Shown: positions 19,278 to 28,965, counted from the first letter of the stretch. The stretch is 64,000 bases of DNA from Agrobacterium tumefaciens (GCF_000834635.1 NZ_JXQV01000005.1:310001-374000), one strand, 5' to 3'. Translations and numbers: made by a program. The notes: generated by a model from the sequence alone, not told the origin.

Positions 19278-20087
19278 CTAGCCTCTTTTGAGAAGAAGAC
19301 CACCGTCCACGGGCAGAAGAACCCCTGTGACATCTTTTGCTTCATCGGAGGCGAGATAAACGGCAGCATGCGCTACGTCCCACGCGCTTCCCATGTAACC
19401 GATAGGGACAAGACCGTCTCTCTCTGCCCTGATCTCATCATGCGTTCGTCCGGTCTCTCTCACCCGCCGCTCAATGGCCATGGGCGTATCGATCAGTCCC
19501 GGAACGATGACATTTGCCCGCACGCCAAAACCTGCATTCTCAGCAGCGAGATGCTGGGTGAACGTATTGATGGCGCCTTTGGAGGTCTTGTAGGCAACCG
19601 TGGGGCGCTTCGAAAGCGAAGATGTCGATGAAATATTGATGATCGACCCGGCTTTTTGCGCACGCATGATGGGAAGCGCATGTTTGCAGGTCATGAACAT
19701 GCTCTTGAGATTGACCGTCATGATCCGGTCCCAGTCTTCAACGGCAAGATCTGGTGTCGCGCGATCCCCGGTCGATGTTCCAATATTGTTATGCAGAATG
19801 TCGATGCGACCATAGCGCTCGACTGCGACCTCAATCAGCCTCTTACACGCCTCCTCGTCGGTGACATCGGCTTCGAAAACGGTGGAGCGGTCATCCATGG
19901 CAAGCGATTGGCGCGTCTCTTCAGCCCACTCAGCGTTTCGATCTACAAGCAGACATGTCGCGCCTTCCTGCGAAAACCGGATCGCCGTTGCCCGCCCATT
20001 CCCCATACTGGAACCGGGTTGCTGACCCGCCCCGACAATCACCGCAATCTTACCGATCAATCTCCCGCTCAAAACATCCTCCTCCAT
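19278..20087 (-). CDS. SDR family NAD(P)-dependent oxidoreductase (paralogue 1)
   Basis: A 269-residue short-chain dehydrogenase. The cofactor-binding region is IVGAGQQPGSSMGNGRA, an unusually long glycine motif shared with the SDR at 29868-30668. The catalytic region has Ser in NISSTSS and YKTSKGA (Tyr, Lys), with NNIG in between. The ATG at 20087 has GAGGAAG upstream. A TTG at 20072 behind GGAGGAGG would give MSGRLIGKIAV, which aligns better with the paralogue, so the start is uncertain by five codons. It should oxidise a hydroxyl of a pathway intermediate. Confidence 0.85.
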   Translation of the reverse strand: MEEDVLSGRLIGKIAVIVGAGQQPGSSMGNGRATAIRFSQEGATCLLVDRNAEWAEETRQSLAMDDRSTVFEADVTDEEACKRLIEVAVERYGRIDILHNNIGTSTGDRATPDLAVEDWDRIMTVNLKSMFMTCKHALPIMRAQKAGSIINISSTSSLSKRPTVAYKTSKGAINTFTQHLAAENAGFGVRANVIVPGLIDTPMAIERRVRETGRTHDEIRAERDGLVPIGYMGSAWDVAHAAVYLASDEAKDVTGVLLPVDGGLLLKRG

Positions 20088-20162
20088 GCTAGTCTTCCTC
20101 AAGGGAAGGGTATCAGGGGGCACCCATGTGTTTGCCTGATGTTTAGTCAGGCCGGTGCAGCG

Positions 20163-21116
20163 TTACCTTTGCAATCGCGGCCGGCCCGCATGGTCATCAA
20201 TGTTACGCGCCGAGAAAAACTCTGGCACCTCGCCGACCTGTTCCAACAGCCAGTCGATAAAGCGCTTGGTCTTCACGTTAACGGAGACACTTGTGGGCCA
20301 GACAACGTAAAACGCGGATCCGGTGGGAACAGGCCTGTTCAGCGGACGAACCAGACGCTTTTCCGCAATCGCCTCATCGATGATGCCGATCTGCCCCAGC
20401 GCCATGCCGAACCCCTTTTCCGCTGCGGAAAACGTCAGGAGAGAACTATCGAACTCCATGCGTTGATGATGTGCCAAATCGACATTGAGCGCTTCGGCCC
20501 ATTGATCCCAGGCCCTTCGGCGATAACGTGAGTGGATCAGGTTGCAATGGGCGATGTCGTCGGGCTGCGCGAGCGGGCCGACGGTCTCAAGATAGCGCTC
20601 GCTGCAGACGACATCGATTTCCTCATCGAACAGCTTACGGCATCGTGAATCACGCCAGTTTCCGGAGCCGAGCTGGACGGCAACGTCGAGATGCGTGCCC
20701 CGGAAATCGAGCGGCTCCACACGCGTATCGAAGCGTATTCGAATGTCTGGGAATTTCGCCGTAAAATCCACCAGCCGAGACATCAGCCAATAATTTGCGA
20801 ATGTCGGGTAAATTCGCAGATTGATGGTGCTGTCTGTCTCCTGATTGATGATGCGCTGGGTGGCCATTTCGATTTCATCGAACAGACCCGATATTTCCTG
20901 ACCAAAGGCACGTCCCACTTCCGTTAGTTTGGCAGAACGCGTTCCCCGTTCAAACAGGCTGACGTTCAGATAATTCTCCAATATCGAAATCTGCCGACTG
21001 ACTGCGACCTGACTGACGCCAAGCTCTCGTGCCGCGGCGGTAAATGTCTTGTGTCGGCAAGCGACTGCGAAAGCGCGCAGCGGGTTGAGCGGTAAGTTAA
21101 GTCGCCTCAAATGCAT
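20163..21116 (-). CDS. LysR family transcriptional regulator (GcvA-like, second copy)
   Basis: A 317-residue LysR protein. The helix-turn-helix (LRAFAVACRHKTFTAAAREL, VSQVAVSRQISILENYL) is close in style to the regulator at 5962-6867. The effector domain holds YPTFANYWLMSRLVDFTAKF. It is divergent from the hydroxyacid dehydrogenase at 21277 and upstream, on the same strand, of the SDR-to-ligase operon. Either could be its target. The ATG at 21116 has no strong ribosome site, so the start is uncertain. Confidence 0.83.
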   Translation of the reverse strand: MHLRRLNLPLNPLRAFAVACRHKTFTAAARELGVSQVAVSRQISILENYLNVSLFERGTRSAKLTEVGRAFGQEISGLFDEIEMATQRIINQETDSTINLRIYPTFANYWLMSRLVDFTAKFPDIRIRFDTRVEPLDFRGTHLDVAVQLGSGNWRDSRCRKLFDEEIDVVCSERYLETVGPLAQPDDIAHCNLIHSRYRRRAWDQWAEALNVDLAHHQRMEFDSSLLTFSAAEKGFGMALGQIGIIDEAIAEKRLVRPLNRPVPTGSAFYVVWPTSVSVNVKTKRFIDWLLEQVGEVPEFFSARNIDDHAGRPRLQR

Positions 21117-21276
21117 AATGTCAGGTTTCCCTAGAGCAACGATTGGGCAGTGGAACTTTGCACGGCACCCTGTCATTTGTGAGCAACAGGCGGACGGCAG
21201 GCTTGTTTTGGAAGGTCCGTTGCCTCAACCAAGGCGTCATGCGTCTCAATTCTCTCATGCGGAAGGAAACTCTCCG

Positions 21277-22251
21277 ATGACACAGCTTCGCCGGGTTCCA
21301 GTGGATCGGCCGGCCAAGATCGCCATTCTGGACGACTATATGGGTGTCGCCCACCAACTCGCGGATTGGAGGACGCTGCAACAAAGGGCGGACGTCAGGT
21401 TCCTGACGCGACCATTGACGGACCCGGCCACGGAGCTTGCCGAGTATGACGCGATTTGTCTCTTGCGAGAACGAACCGCCATACCTTACGAGTTGCTCCA
21501 TTCTTTGCCCAATCTTCGTGCAATCATCGCGACCGGCAGACACAACCGTACCCTGGCCTACCACGCTGCTGAAAAGCTCGGCATCAGCGTGATGTCCACC
21601 ACGGGCAGCGGCAACGGGCAATACGCGACCGTCGAGCTGGCATGGGGACTCATCATTTCTCTCATGCGCCATATTCCGCAGGAAGCTGCGGCGATGAAGT
21701 GCGGAGAGTGGCAGAGCAGGCTTGGCAGCAGCCTCTACGGCAAGACTATCGGTATCATCGGGCTTGGACGGCTGGGAAGCCGCATGGCACATATCGCAAA
21801 GGCATTCGGCATGACGGCTCTGGCCTGGAGCCCCAACCTGACTGCCGAGCGCGCCGAGGCCGGAGGCGCTGTCTTTTCCTCCCGCGACGATCTTCTGCAG
21901 CAGTCTGACGTGGTCAGTCTTCATCTCGTGCTTGGCGAAAGCACACGCGGCATTATCGATGCGGACGCCATCTCGAAAATGAAACCGGAAGCGATCCTCA
22001 TCAACACCGCGCGCGGACCGCTCATCGATCAACAAGCGCTGATCGCCGCGTTGAAAGATCGGCGTCTGCGGGCGGCTGGTATCGATGTTTTCGATCATGA
22101 ACCCCTGCCTGCCATTCATGCGTTACGGGAAATCGACAATGTCTTGCTGACGCCACATCTCGGCTATTCGGTCCGTGAGACATTCGAAAGCTTCTACAAG
22201 GAAACTGTCGAGCATCTGGAAAACTGGCTCGACGGCACGTCTGTCACCTAG
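21277..22251 (+). CDS. D-2-hydroxyacid dehydrogenase family protein (phosphoglycerate dehydrogenase-like)
   Basis: A 324-residue dehydrogenase. The NAD-binding domain has TIGIIGLGRLGSRMAHIA; the active site shows Arg in NTARGPLID, an acidic residue in FDHEPLP and the catalytic His in LLTPHLGY. GGAAGGAAA precedes the ATG at 21277; the frame is open upstream but would overlap the LysR gene. It reduces or oxidises a 2-oxo/2-hydroxy acid. It is transcribed away from the LysR gene and is the only rightward enzyme in this part, followed by a terminator-like hairpin. Confidence 0.85.
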   Translation: MTQLRRVPVDRPAKIAILDDYMGVAHQLADWRTLQQRADVRFLTRPLTDPATELAEYDAICLLRERTAIPYELLHSLPNLRAIIATGRHNRTLAYHAAEKLGISVMSTTGSGNGQYATVELAWGLIISLMRHIPQEAAAMKCGEWQSRLGSSLYGKTIGIIGLGRLGSRMAHIAKAFGMTALAWSPNLTAERAEAGGAVFSSRDDLLQQSDVVSLHLVLGESTRGIIDADAISKMKPEAILINTARGPLIDQQALIAALKDRRLRAAGIDVFDHEPLPAIHALREIDNVLLTPHLGYSVRETFESFYKETVEHLENWLDGTSVT

Positions 22252-22281
22252 GCTCTGCGCCAAAAGACAGGCGCTAAATGC

Positions 22282-22320
22282 CCGTAAACGCCCGGAAAGC
22301 CAGGCGCTTACGGCTTATTT
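22282..22320 (+). terminator. probable terminator downstream of the hydroxyacid dehydrogenase
   Basis: Arms CCGTAAACGCC (22282-22292) and GGCGCTTACGG (22303-22313) pair with one mismatch and are followed by the T-rich CTTATTTTA. The hairpin lies between two convergent genes (dehydrogenase and tctC). Confidence 0.55.
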
Positions 22321-22324
22321 TACG

Positions 22325-23284
22325 TCACTGTGCGACGATGCTGCGCTCCTGCGCCAACTTCACCCAGAGGTCCATTTCCTTTTCGATCTGCGCTTTGAAT
22401 TCCGTTGCCGACCCGGAGCCGGGCTGAACGAAATTGTCAGCGAGGACTTGTTTGAAACTGTCCTTCCCCAGTGCCTTGTGCATATCGGCGTTGATCTTCT
22501 CAACGAGTTTGGGATCCATGTTGCCGGGGCCAAACAGACCATTCCAGCCATCGATCTCAATGCCAGTGACGCCGTTTTCGCCGCTGGATTGCACATCTGG
22601 CAATGCGTCGTAGCGGTCTGGACCAAGGATAACGAGTGGCTTCACCTGACCGTTGTTCACATATGGCATCACGCTTGCGGTGTTGCTGATATAGACATCG
22701 GCATGACCGCCCATCAGGTTGACCTGCGCTTCACCGCCGCCAGCAAAATGAACCACATCACCCGGAATATTGCCCTGCTGCATCAACAGTTCAGCAGCAA
22801 AGTGGCTCGAACTTCCCACACCCGCTGTGGAGAAGAACATGGGCCGCTCTTTCGCTTCCTTCAGGAAGTCGGCGAAGTTGCTGGACTTCACATTTGCCCC
22901 TGCCACGGCCATATAGGGGCTGGTCGCGACCATGCCGATTGGCGTGATGTCGGTTCTGGGGTTGAACGGCAAGGACTTCTGCACAGCGGGAGCAGCGGCA
23001 TGTGCAGCCGTGTTCACAAGCAATGTGTATCCGTCCGGCTTTGATTTCGAAAGAAAGGCCGTACCGATCATCGATCCGGCACCCGGGCGGTTTTCAACGA
23101 TCACCGGCTGACCCCAAATCTGGTTCAGCTCATGCGCCAACTGGCGGGCGATGAGATCGGTGGAGCCACCGCCGCCATAGGGGATGATGATCGTAACGGT
23201 CTTGTTTGGAAAGTCCTCAGCCACGGCTGTACCAGCAGCAGCGACGAGACCCAGCAATGCGAGCTTTATAAATTTAAATTTCAT
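22325..23284 (-). CDS. tctC: tripartite tricarboxylate transporter, periplasmic binding protein (TctC/Bug family)
   Basis: A 319-residue Bug-type binding protein. The signal peptide is about residues 1-22 (cleavage after AAGTAVA). The mature protein begins EDFPNKTVTIIIPYGGGGS and continues with the family motif PVIVENRPGAGSMIG. GGGAGG precedes the ATG at 23284. Transcription order is tctB, tctA, tctC. Bug proteins bind mono-, di- and tricarboxylates and aromatic acids, so this is a second uptake route for the acid used by the region. Confidence 0.9.
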   Translation of the reverse strand: MKFKFIKLALLGLVAAAGTAVAEDFPNKTVTIIIPYGGGGSTDLIARQLAHELNQIWGQPVIVENRPGAGSMIGTAFLSKSKPDGYTLLVNTAAHAAAPAVQKSLPFNPRTDITPIGMVATSPYMAVAGANVKSSNFADFLKEAKERPMFFSTAGVGSSSHFAAELLMQQGNIPGDVVHFAGGGEAQVNLMGGHADVYISNTASVMPYVNNGQVKPLVILGPDRYDALPDVQSSGENGVTGIEIDGWNGLFGPGNMDPKLVEKINADMHKALGKDSFKQVLADNFVQPGSGSATEFKAQIEKEMDLWVKLAQERSIVAQ

Positions 23285-23345
23285 TCGTTTTTCCTCCCTT
23301 TTCATTTGATGATGGCAGGGCCGATTGAACGGCCCGGCCGATTTT

Positions 23346-24878
23346 TCACTCCCGCCCCTCCGTGGCGAAAGTTTCGAAACGAAGCTTTTCCCTCTTTCGC
23401 TGACGAAGCGCCGCAATGACGTTCCAGATCAGAATCGCTGCGGTGATTGCGAGGATGATGCCTGTAATAGGGCGCTCGACGAGGTGCGTGATGTCACCTC
23501 TTGCCAGAACCATGGCGCGGCGGAAGTGCTGCTCGATCAAAGGACCAAGAACGAAGCCAAGCAAAAGCGGCGCGGCGGGGAAACCGAATATGCGCATGAC
23601 ATATCCAAGGAAACCGAAGCCGCAAACGACCATCACATCAAAGGCGCTGTACTGCACGCTGTAGGCGCCGATACAGACGAACATGACGATTGCCGGGTAC
23701 AGCATCTTGTAAGGCACGGAAAGAAGTCGAACCCAAAGACCGATCAAGGGCAGATTGAGGATGACGAGGAGCACATTGCCGATCCAGAAGCTCATAACGA
23801 GACCCCAGAAGAGGCTTGGCTGCTCGCTGATGAGCTTCGGGCCGGGATGGATGCCATGCACCATCAGCGCGCCGATCATCAGCGCCATGGTGGCGCTACC
23901 GGGAATGCCGAGCGAAAGGGTCGGGATAAAGCCCGTCTGGTCCGCGGCATTATTTGCGGTTTCGGGAGCGACAACACCCTCGATTGCACCCTTACCAAAA
24001 CGCTCCGGCGTTTTGGAGATGCGCTTTTCCACGGCATAAGCCACGAAGGACGCAACGGACGGGCCGGTGCCAGGCAAAGCCCCGAAGAACGATCCGATTG
24101 TCGAACTGCGGAACATGGGACCCCATGATTGCCGGATATCGTCACGCGTCGGCATCATCGAGCGCATGTTGAAGGCTTTTGGATTGAGGCTGGACGTATC
24201 CGTTTTGCGAACGGAAATCATGATTTCCGTAATGCCGAACAACCCCATGGCGAGCGCACTGATGCTGAGACCATCCAGCACATCGAGAGAGCCGAACGTA
24301 AAGCGTTCCGAACCGCTCTGCGGATCCATGCCCACAGTCGCAAGCAGGATGCCCAGCACGACCATGGCAAGCCCTTTGACGACCGAGCCGTCTGAAATGG
24401 CCGATGCCGAGACAAGACCAAGAACCATCATCGCGAAATATTCTGCCGAGCCGAACGAAAGAGCCCATCCGGCAATAAGTGGCGAGAAGACGCTGAGCAC
24501 GATGATCCCGTAAATCCCACCATAGAACGAGCCGATTGCCGTCATCGCCAGCGCAACACCGGCTCTTCCCTGCTTGGCCATCGGGTAGCCATCGAGGCAG
24601 GTAACGGCGCTGGACGTGCCGCCCGGAATGTTCAACAGAATGGATGCCGTGCTGCCGCCATAGGCCGTGCCATAATAAATGCCGGCAAGCATGATCAGCG
24701 CGGTCGTCGGCTCCAGATGAAATGTCAGTGGAAACAGCATGGAGATCGCGGCAAGGGCACCGATGCCGGGCAATACACCCACGAGCGTTCCCAGGAAAAC
24801 GCCGATAAAGCAATACAGCAAATTGACAGGCGTCAACGCGGTCTCAAGACCGAGTGCAAGATTTGAAAGCAGATCCAT
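23346..24878 (-). CDS. tctA: tripartite tricarboxylate transporter, large membrane subunit TctA
   Basis: A 510-residue protein with about twelve hydrophobic segments. The TctA signatures GTLVGVLPGIGALAA and YGTAYGGSTASILLNIPG are intact, and a second glycine-rich repeat (FFGALPGTGPSVASFVAYA) lies in the middle. The start overlaps the tctB stop: GTG at 24881 and ATG at 24878 are adjacent alternatives. It is the cation-coupled transport channel. Confidence 0.92.
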   Translation of the reverse strand: MDLLSNLALGLETALTPVNLLYCFIGVFLGTLVGVLPGIGALAAISMLFPLTFHLEPTTALIMLAGIYYGTAYGGSTASILLNIPGGTSSAVTCLDGYPMAKQGRAGVALAMTAIGSFYGGIYGIIVLSVFSPLIAGWALSFGSAEYFAMMVLGLVSASAISDGSVVKGLAMVVLGILLATVGMDPQSGSERFTFGSLDVLDGLSISALAMGLFGITEIMISVRKTDTSSLNPKAFNMRSMMPTRDDIRQSWGPMFRSSTIGSFFGALPGTGPSVASFVAYAVEKRISKTPERFGKGAIEGVVAPETANNAADQTGFIPTLSLGIPGSATMALMIGALMVHGIHPGPKLISEQPSLFWGLVMSFWIGNVLLVILNLPLIGLWVRLLSVPYKMLYPAIVMFVCIGAYSVQYSAFDVMVVCGFGFLGYVMRIFGFPAAPLLLGFVLGPLIEQHFRRAMVLARGDITHLVERPITGIILAITAAILIWNVIAALRQRKREKLRFETFATEGRE

Positions 24879-25324
24879 CACAGCGACCAGTCAATCAGAG
24901 GAATGGGAAGCTGGAGACCAACAATGAAAATCAGCCAGGCCATGACACACAGCACGACGGCCAGCTTCAGGCTAAATAGCGGGCGAAATTTCTCTTCGGC
25001 AAAAGTGGCAACGATTGCGCTGCCAGCGACAGCAGGAATGAGGCCGAAAGGCTTGATCAAAGCGCCGAAGACGAGAACGCTGCCGAGCACGATAATGGGC
25101 ACGATCCAGCGAATTTCAGTCGGTTCTGCAATGCGGAAAAAAGCACCGATTGCGATGACCGCTCCGAAGACTGCCAGCAGACCTCCCAGGGCGACAGGTA
25201 TCATGCCCGGCCCCATTCTGGTCACCGTCCCTGTCGAATAATTCAATGCAGCATAGGCAGCAAACGCCACCCCAAGCGCCAGCAAGAATAGTCCTCCGGC
25301 GAATTCTCGCCTATCCATATTCAT
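24878..25324 (-). CDS. tctB: tripartite tricarboxylate transporter, small membrane subunit TctB
   Basis: A 148-residue protein with four hydrophobic segments (FAGGLFLLALGVAFAAYAAL; MIPVALGGLLAVFGAVIAIG and two more), matching the low-similarity TctB family in size and place. GAGGAGG lies upstream of the ATG at 25324. It is the first gene of the tctBAC operon and divergent from the thioesterase gene. Confidence 0.85.
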   Translation of the reverse strand: MNMDRREFAGGLFLLALGVAFAAYAALNYSTGTVTRMGPGMIPVALGGLLAVFGAVIAIGAFFRIAEPTEIRWIVPIIVLGSVLVFGALIKPFGLIPAVAGSAIVATFAEEKFRPLFSLKLAVVLCVMAWLIFIVGLQLPIPLIDWSL

Positions 25325-25496
25325 CACGTGACGCTCCTCCTCTTCGTTACGTAACCCTCCACGGTCTTGCATTGATGAGGAATGCGCCGCCGACATTCAA
25401 CTTGCAAAAAGGGCATGTCTGCATAACCAAATGTCAGTCTAACTTTTTCGTCCCGCGTGATCTTCTGGAAGAGTGAGTGGATAGGAGGCTGCTGTT
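25325..25496. promoter_or_regulatory. divergent promoter region, tctBAC and thioesterase
   Basis: A 172-base region between divergently transcribed genes must carry promoters for both. No regulator gene is adjacent and no clear operator repeat was identified. Confidence 0.4.
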
Positions 25497-25913
25497 TTGA
25501 TCAAAGACCTGATGGATGCAGGATGGATTCACGAACCATCCGAGGGATTTATTGCTTATCTGGGAGGCGTATGGATCCGGGATACAAATGGTGAAAAGGA
25601 GTTCGGCTTTATCGCGGAAGAACGCCATGCCAACCGCAACGGCGTTGTTCATGGCGGCATGTTGATGACCTTCATGGACCGCGCCTTCGGAATGACGTCA
25701 CGCCTCACATCAGGTGCCACTCGGGCTGCAACGATCAGCCTCAGCCACCAGTTCATGACCCCGATGGAGATCGGCCAGTTCGCCACCGTGACCCCTCGAA
25801 TTTCAAGAGCAAGTGGCCGCACATCCTTCGTTGACGGAACGCTTTTCCATGGCGAAACTCCCATCATGCACGCGCATGGCGTATGGCGGCTTTCTTCTCG
25901 ACCAGAGAGCTGA
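25497..25913 (+). CDS. PaaI-like acyl-CoA thioesterase (hotdog fold)
   Basis: A 138-residue hotdog protein with RNGVVHGGMLMTFMDRAFG, the PaaI/YbgC-type active-site region, and a GRTSFVDGTLFHGE strand. The start is TTG at 25497, supported by TAGGAGG 8 bases upstream. The product would release CoA from a thioester, perhaps rescuing CoA from stalled intermediates. It is convergent with fadB-like-2. Confidence 0.82.
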   Translation: MIKDLMDAGWIHEPSEGFIAYLGGVWIRDTNGEKEFGFIAEERHANRNGVVHGGMLMTFMDRAFGMTSRLTSGATRAATISLSHQFMTPMEIGQFATVTPRISRASGRTSFVDGTLFHGETPIMHAHGVWRLSSRPES

Positions 25914-25934
25914 AACGTTCAGAATTTCAACAGG

Positions 25935-27665
25935 TTAGGCACTTTTGAGAATGCCTGACCGAAGGATATCTTGCCCTGCATCGCTGGTGGCCCAATAGAG
26001 CGGGCCACCCAGCCAGCGGGGAAATCCGAACCCATTGACCATGACGACATCTACATCGCCTGGTGTTTCTGCAGTGCCTTCCTCCAGAACGCGTTCAGCT
26101 TCGCGCACCATAGCCGTGAGCGCCTCGCGCTGTATGTCGCCCTCGGTGAGCTTGGCTTCAGAGATTTCCAAATCCACCTCAGCAAAGCGCTCACCATTCA
26201 CAGTCAATGGTCCATCGGCAAAGCCGAAAGCTATGAGCGCTTCATTGATTTTTAGCGTGGATACGCCTTCAGCCGCCATTGTATCGCAGGCATTGCGGTA
26301 AGCTGCATGAATGCGCTGACCGATGAAGCCGGGGGCATTCCCGGCGATGACAGCCTTGTAGCCGCACGCCCGTGCAAAAGCGACGCCCTGCGCCAGCGAA
26401 GACGCCGAGCTTGTCTCAGTCCTGATGACTTCAACAGCACTATCGCGGTCCCATGGATTGATGAAATGAAGGTCAACCGAGTTGTCGGCACCAAGGGTGA
26501 GTGAAAATAACCGCGATCCGGTGCGTGAAAGCACTGATGTTCCGGCGGCGGTGCTTTCGTCTATCGCCGTAATCACACTTTCGCACTTGGACAGACCACC
26601 GATATCGCTCTCCACTGATAGGCGGTCCCTGGCAGCTTGAGCATTTGCGACAGACAGAGAACCTTCGTTGACTTTTTCACGAAGCCCGACGTCGATGGAT
26701 GCTTTGAGAGACTCTCGATCCGTGTCGAAAATCGTCACATGCCGTCCGGCGAGGACACCTGCCAACGCGATAGCACAGGCCGCCTCGCAAGCACCAACAA
26801 TCCCAAGCCTCGACGGCATCTTGGCTTTGAATTCGGTATGCACTCGCCCGGCCGCTCTCTCCGCGAAAAAGACATGACGATATGCGCGAGCATCGGGAGA
26901 CGTTCGAAACTTCTGGAAATCCTCCCTTTCGGCCATAAGACCTTCGTTAAAGGGAAGATTGCCGACAGCTTCGATATGGCGAATGGCGGACAGAATGTGA
27001 GGCCGTCGACGCCCGGTAGCCACGGCCAGTTCCTCGGCGGCAAAGATGTCCGCCTCATGTTCCGGTGGCACAGGCTTTTCAACCAGCCGGCGCTTACCCT
27101 TGAGCGCTTTTGCTGCCGTGATCGCGGCGACCCGCAGATCACCTGTCACGATCTCATCGATGATCCCCAGTGCTACGGCCTCAGACGCTTCGATCCGGCG
27201 CGATGAGGTTATCAGTTCGATAGCGCGAATTCGCCCGATCAGCCGCGTCAACCGCTGAATGCCCCCAGCACCGGGGATCATGCCGAGCCCGCATTCAGGC
27301 AGCCCGACCATCGTACCCGGGTGCGCGACACGCACATCGCAGCCTAGTGCCAGCTCAAAGCCACCGCCCAACGCCGCACCGTGCAGGGCCGCCACCCACG
27401 GCTTGGCACTGTGCTCGATGGCTTCTATGACGTGCGGCAATTGCGGCGGGTCCAGCGGAAGATCGAATTCCTTGAGGTCCGAACCTGAAATAAAGGTGTT
27501 TCCAGATCCGATGAGAACGCCCGCTCTTAGAGCAGGGTCCGCATCGACGGCCGCAATACAGTCCAGCAATCCCTGCCGGACGGCCGCAGAACCTGCGTTG
27601 ACCGGCGGGTTGTCTATGACGACAACACCAATGTCTCCCTCACGTTCGAGACGAACCTTGATCAT
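25935..27665 (-). CDS. FadB-like fusion with a degenerate dehydrogenase half
   Basis: A 576-residue relative of the protein at 11400-13370, about 80 residues shorter. The crotonase half is intact: FISGSDLKEF, GGGFELALGCD and LPECGLGMIPGAGG keep both catalytic Glu. The dehydrogenase half has decayed: the nucleotide motif reads LGIVGACEAACAIA instead of GxGxxG, the NTS motif is missing, and the catalytic His region reads LHFINPWDRD instead of LHFFSPAHIM. The C-terminal part keeps APGFIGQRI and VMVNGFGFPRWLGGP. It therefore probably works as a hydratase or isomerase with a structural tail. It is the last gene of the 31269-25935 operon. Confidence 0.82.
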   Translation of the reverse strand: MIKVRLEREGDIGVVVIDNPPVNAGSAAVRQGLLDCIAAVDADPALRAGVLIGSGNTFISGSDLKEFDLPLDPPQLPHVIEAIEHSAKPWVAALHGAALGGGFELALGCDVRVAHPGTMVGLPECGLGMIPGAGGIQRLTRLIGRIRAIELITSSRRIEASEAVALGIIDEIVTGDLRVAAITAAKALKGKRRLVEKPVPPEHEADIFAAEELAVATGRRRPHILSAIRHIEAVGNLPFNEGLMAEREDFQKFRTSPDARAYRHVFFAERAAGRVHTEFKAKMPSRLGIVGACEAACAIALAGVLAGRHVTIFDTDRESLKASIDVGLREKVNEGSLSVANAQAARDRLSVESDIGGLSKCESVITAIDESTAAGTSVLSRTGSRLFSLTLGADNSVDLHFINPWDRDSAVEVIRTETSSASSLAQGVAFARACGYKAVIAGNAPGFIGQRIHAAYRNACDTMAAEGVSTLKINEALIAFGFADGPLTVNGERFAEVDLEISEAKLTEGDIQREALTAMVREAERVLEEGTAETPGDVDVVMVNGFGFPRWLGGPLYWATSDAGQDILRSGILKSA

Positions 27666-27713
27666 CAGGCAATCCTTTTTTGAAAGATGGACGCTGTGCA
27701 GCTTACGCGGCCA

Positions 27714-28850
27714 TTATTTGCGCTGGTCGAAACGTCTTTCGAAGACATGTTCGGCTATTCTGTTCTTCATCATCTCGATGGAGCCGCCAGCAATCATCCA
27801 GCCTCGCGTTCGCTTGACGCAATATTCAACGAGGCTCTCGGTTGAATAACCGTAGCCGCCCATGACCTGCATCGCTTCATTGGAAACTTCCCAACCGGCC
27901 AGATTGCAGGCAAGCTTTGCCATCGCGGTATCCTGCGCGCTCGGAAGCTCACCATCCGGGATATTGGCAGCGCGATACAGAAACATCTGTGCGGATTCCA
28001 GCTTCATTGCCATGTCGGCAAATTTCCACTGTATTCCCTGAAAATCGCAAAGCGGGCTACCAAACTGCTTGCGGTCGAGCGCGTGCTGTTTGGCGGTCTC
28101 AAATGCATATCGACCAAGTGCCAGTGCGCGTGACGCATTGCCAAGGCGCTCGATGTTGAACCCGGCGATCTGGCGTTTGAACCCGCCTCGCCCGAGCAAT
28201 ATGTTGGATTTCGGTATGCGGCAATTATCGAAATAGAGAGGGCACCACTCCTCACCACTCATGAATGAAGAGCGCTCTCCAACAACAAAACCGGGCGTTC
28301 CGCGCTCGATCAGCACGGATCCGATTCCATCGACACCCGGTCCAAACCGGACATAGATCAGGAAAAGCTTCGCATCTGGGCTGTGGGTGGAAAATACTTT
28401 CGAGCCATTGATGACGATATCGTCACCGTCTTCCTTAGCGGATGTCGTCAGTTCGGTCACTGCGGAGCCTGCATCAGGCTCGCTCATACCCAGCGATATC
28501 AGCATCCGGCCAGCGATGAGGTCCGAAAGCCAACGCTGCTTCTGCTCCGGCGAGGCATATTCCACGAAGGTGCGGATAGGGCCGAAATTCCCCGCCTGTA
28601 CGATATCGGCACTCTTCGGGCAGGCACTTGCAACGGTTTGAATGGCGAGGACGGCATCCATGAGTGTTCCACCCATGCCCCCATCTTCGGCACCGACCGT
28701 GATGCCGAGAAGACCCATGCCAGACAGTTTTTCTGCCACATCCCAAGGATATTGCCGAGAATGCGCGCGCGCCAAAGCACCCGGCGCGAGTTCCGCCTGC
28801 GCAAATCGCTTGATCGCATCAACAAGCCCGTTCTGTTCCTCAGTGAGCAT
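27714..28850 (-). CDS. acyl-CoA dehydrogenase
   Basis: A 378-residue flavoprotein. Family signatures are ISLGMSEPDAGSAVTELTT in the middle domain and MQVMGGYGYSTESLVEYCVK in the C-terminal helical domain. Near the C terminus the sequence reads WMIAGGSIEMMKNRIAE, so the Glu of the common YEGT motif is replaced by Ala. The catalytic base may lie elsewhere, as in isovaleryl-CoA dehydrogenase. It introduces a double bond into an acyl-CoA, upstream of the hydratase encoded next to it. Confidence 0.88.
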   Translation of the reverse strand: MLTEEQNGLVDAIKRFAQAELAPGALARAHSRQYPWDVAEKLSGMGLLGITVGAEDGGMGGTLMDAVLAIQTVASACPKSADIVQAGNFGPIRTFVEYASPEQKQRWLSDLIAGRMLISLGMSEPDAGSAVTELTTSAKEDGDDIVINGSKVFSTHSPDAKLFLIYVRFGPGVDGIGSVLIERGTPGFVVGERSSFMSGEEWCPLYFDNCRIPKSNILLGRGGFKRQIAGFNIERLGNASRALALGRYAFETAKQHALDRKQFGSPLCDFQGIQWKFADMAMKLESAQMFLYRAANIPDGELPSAQDTAMAKLACNLAGWEVSNEAMQVMGGYGYSTESLVEYCVKRTRGWMIAGGSIEMMKNRIAEHVFERRFDQRK

Positions 28851-28965
28851 CTATCCCAACCTTTTTCCAACCAATCTGGAAGGTTTTGGGATAGTTCTTC
28901 GAGCGCAACAACTTCCGTTACATAAGCCAAGCCAAACATCTGATTATGCACGCTGGCGACACATA

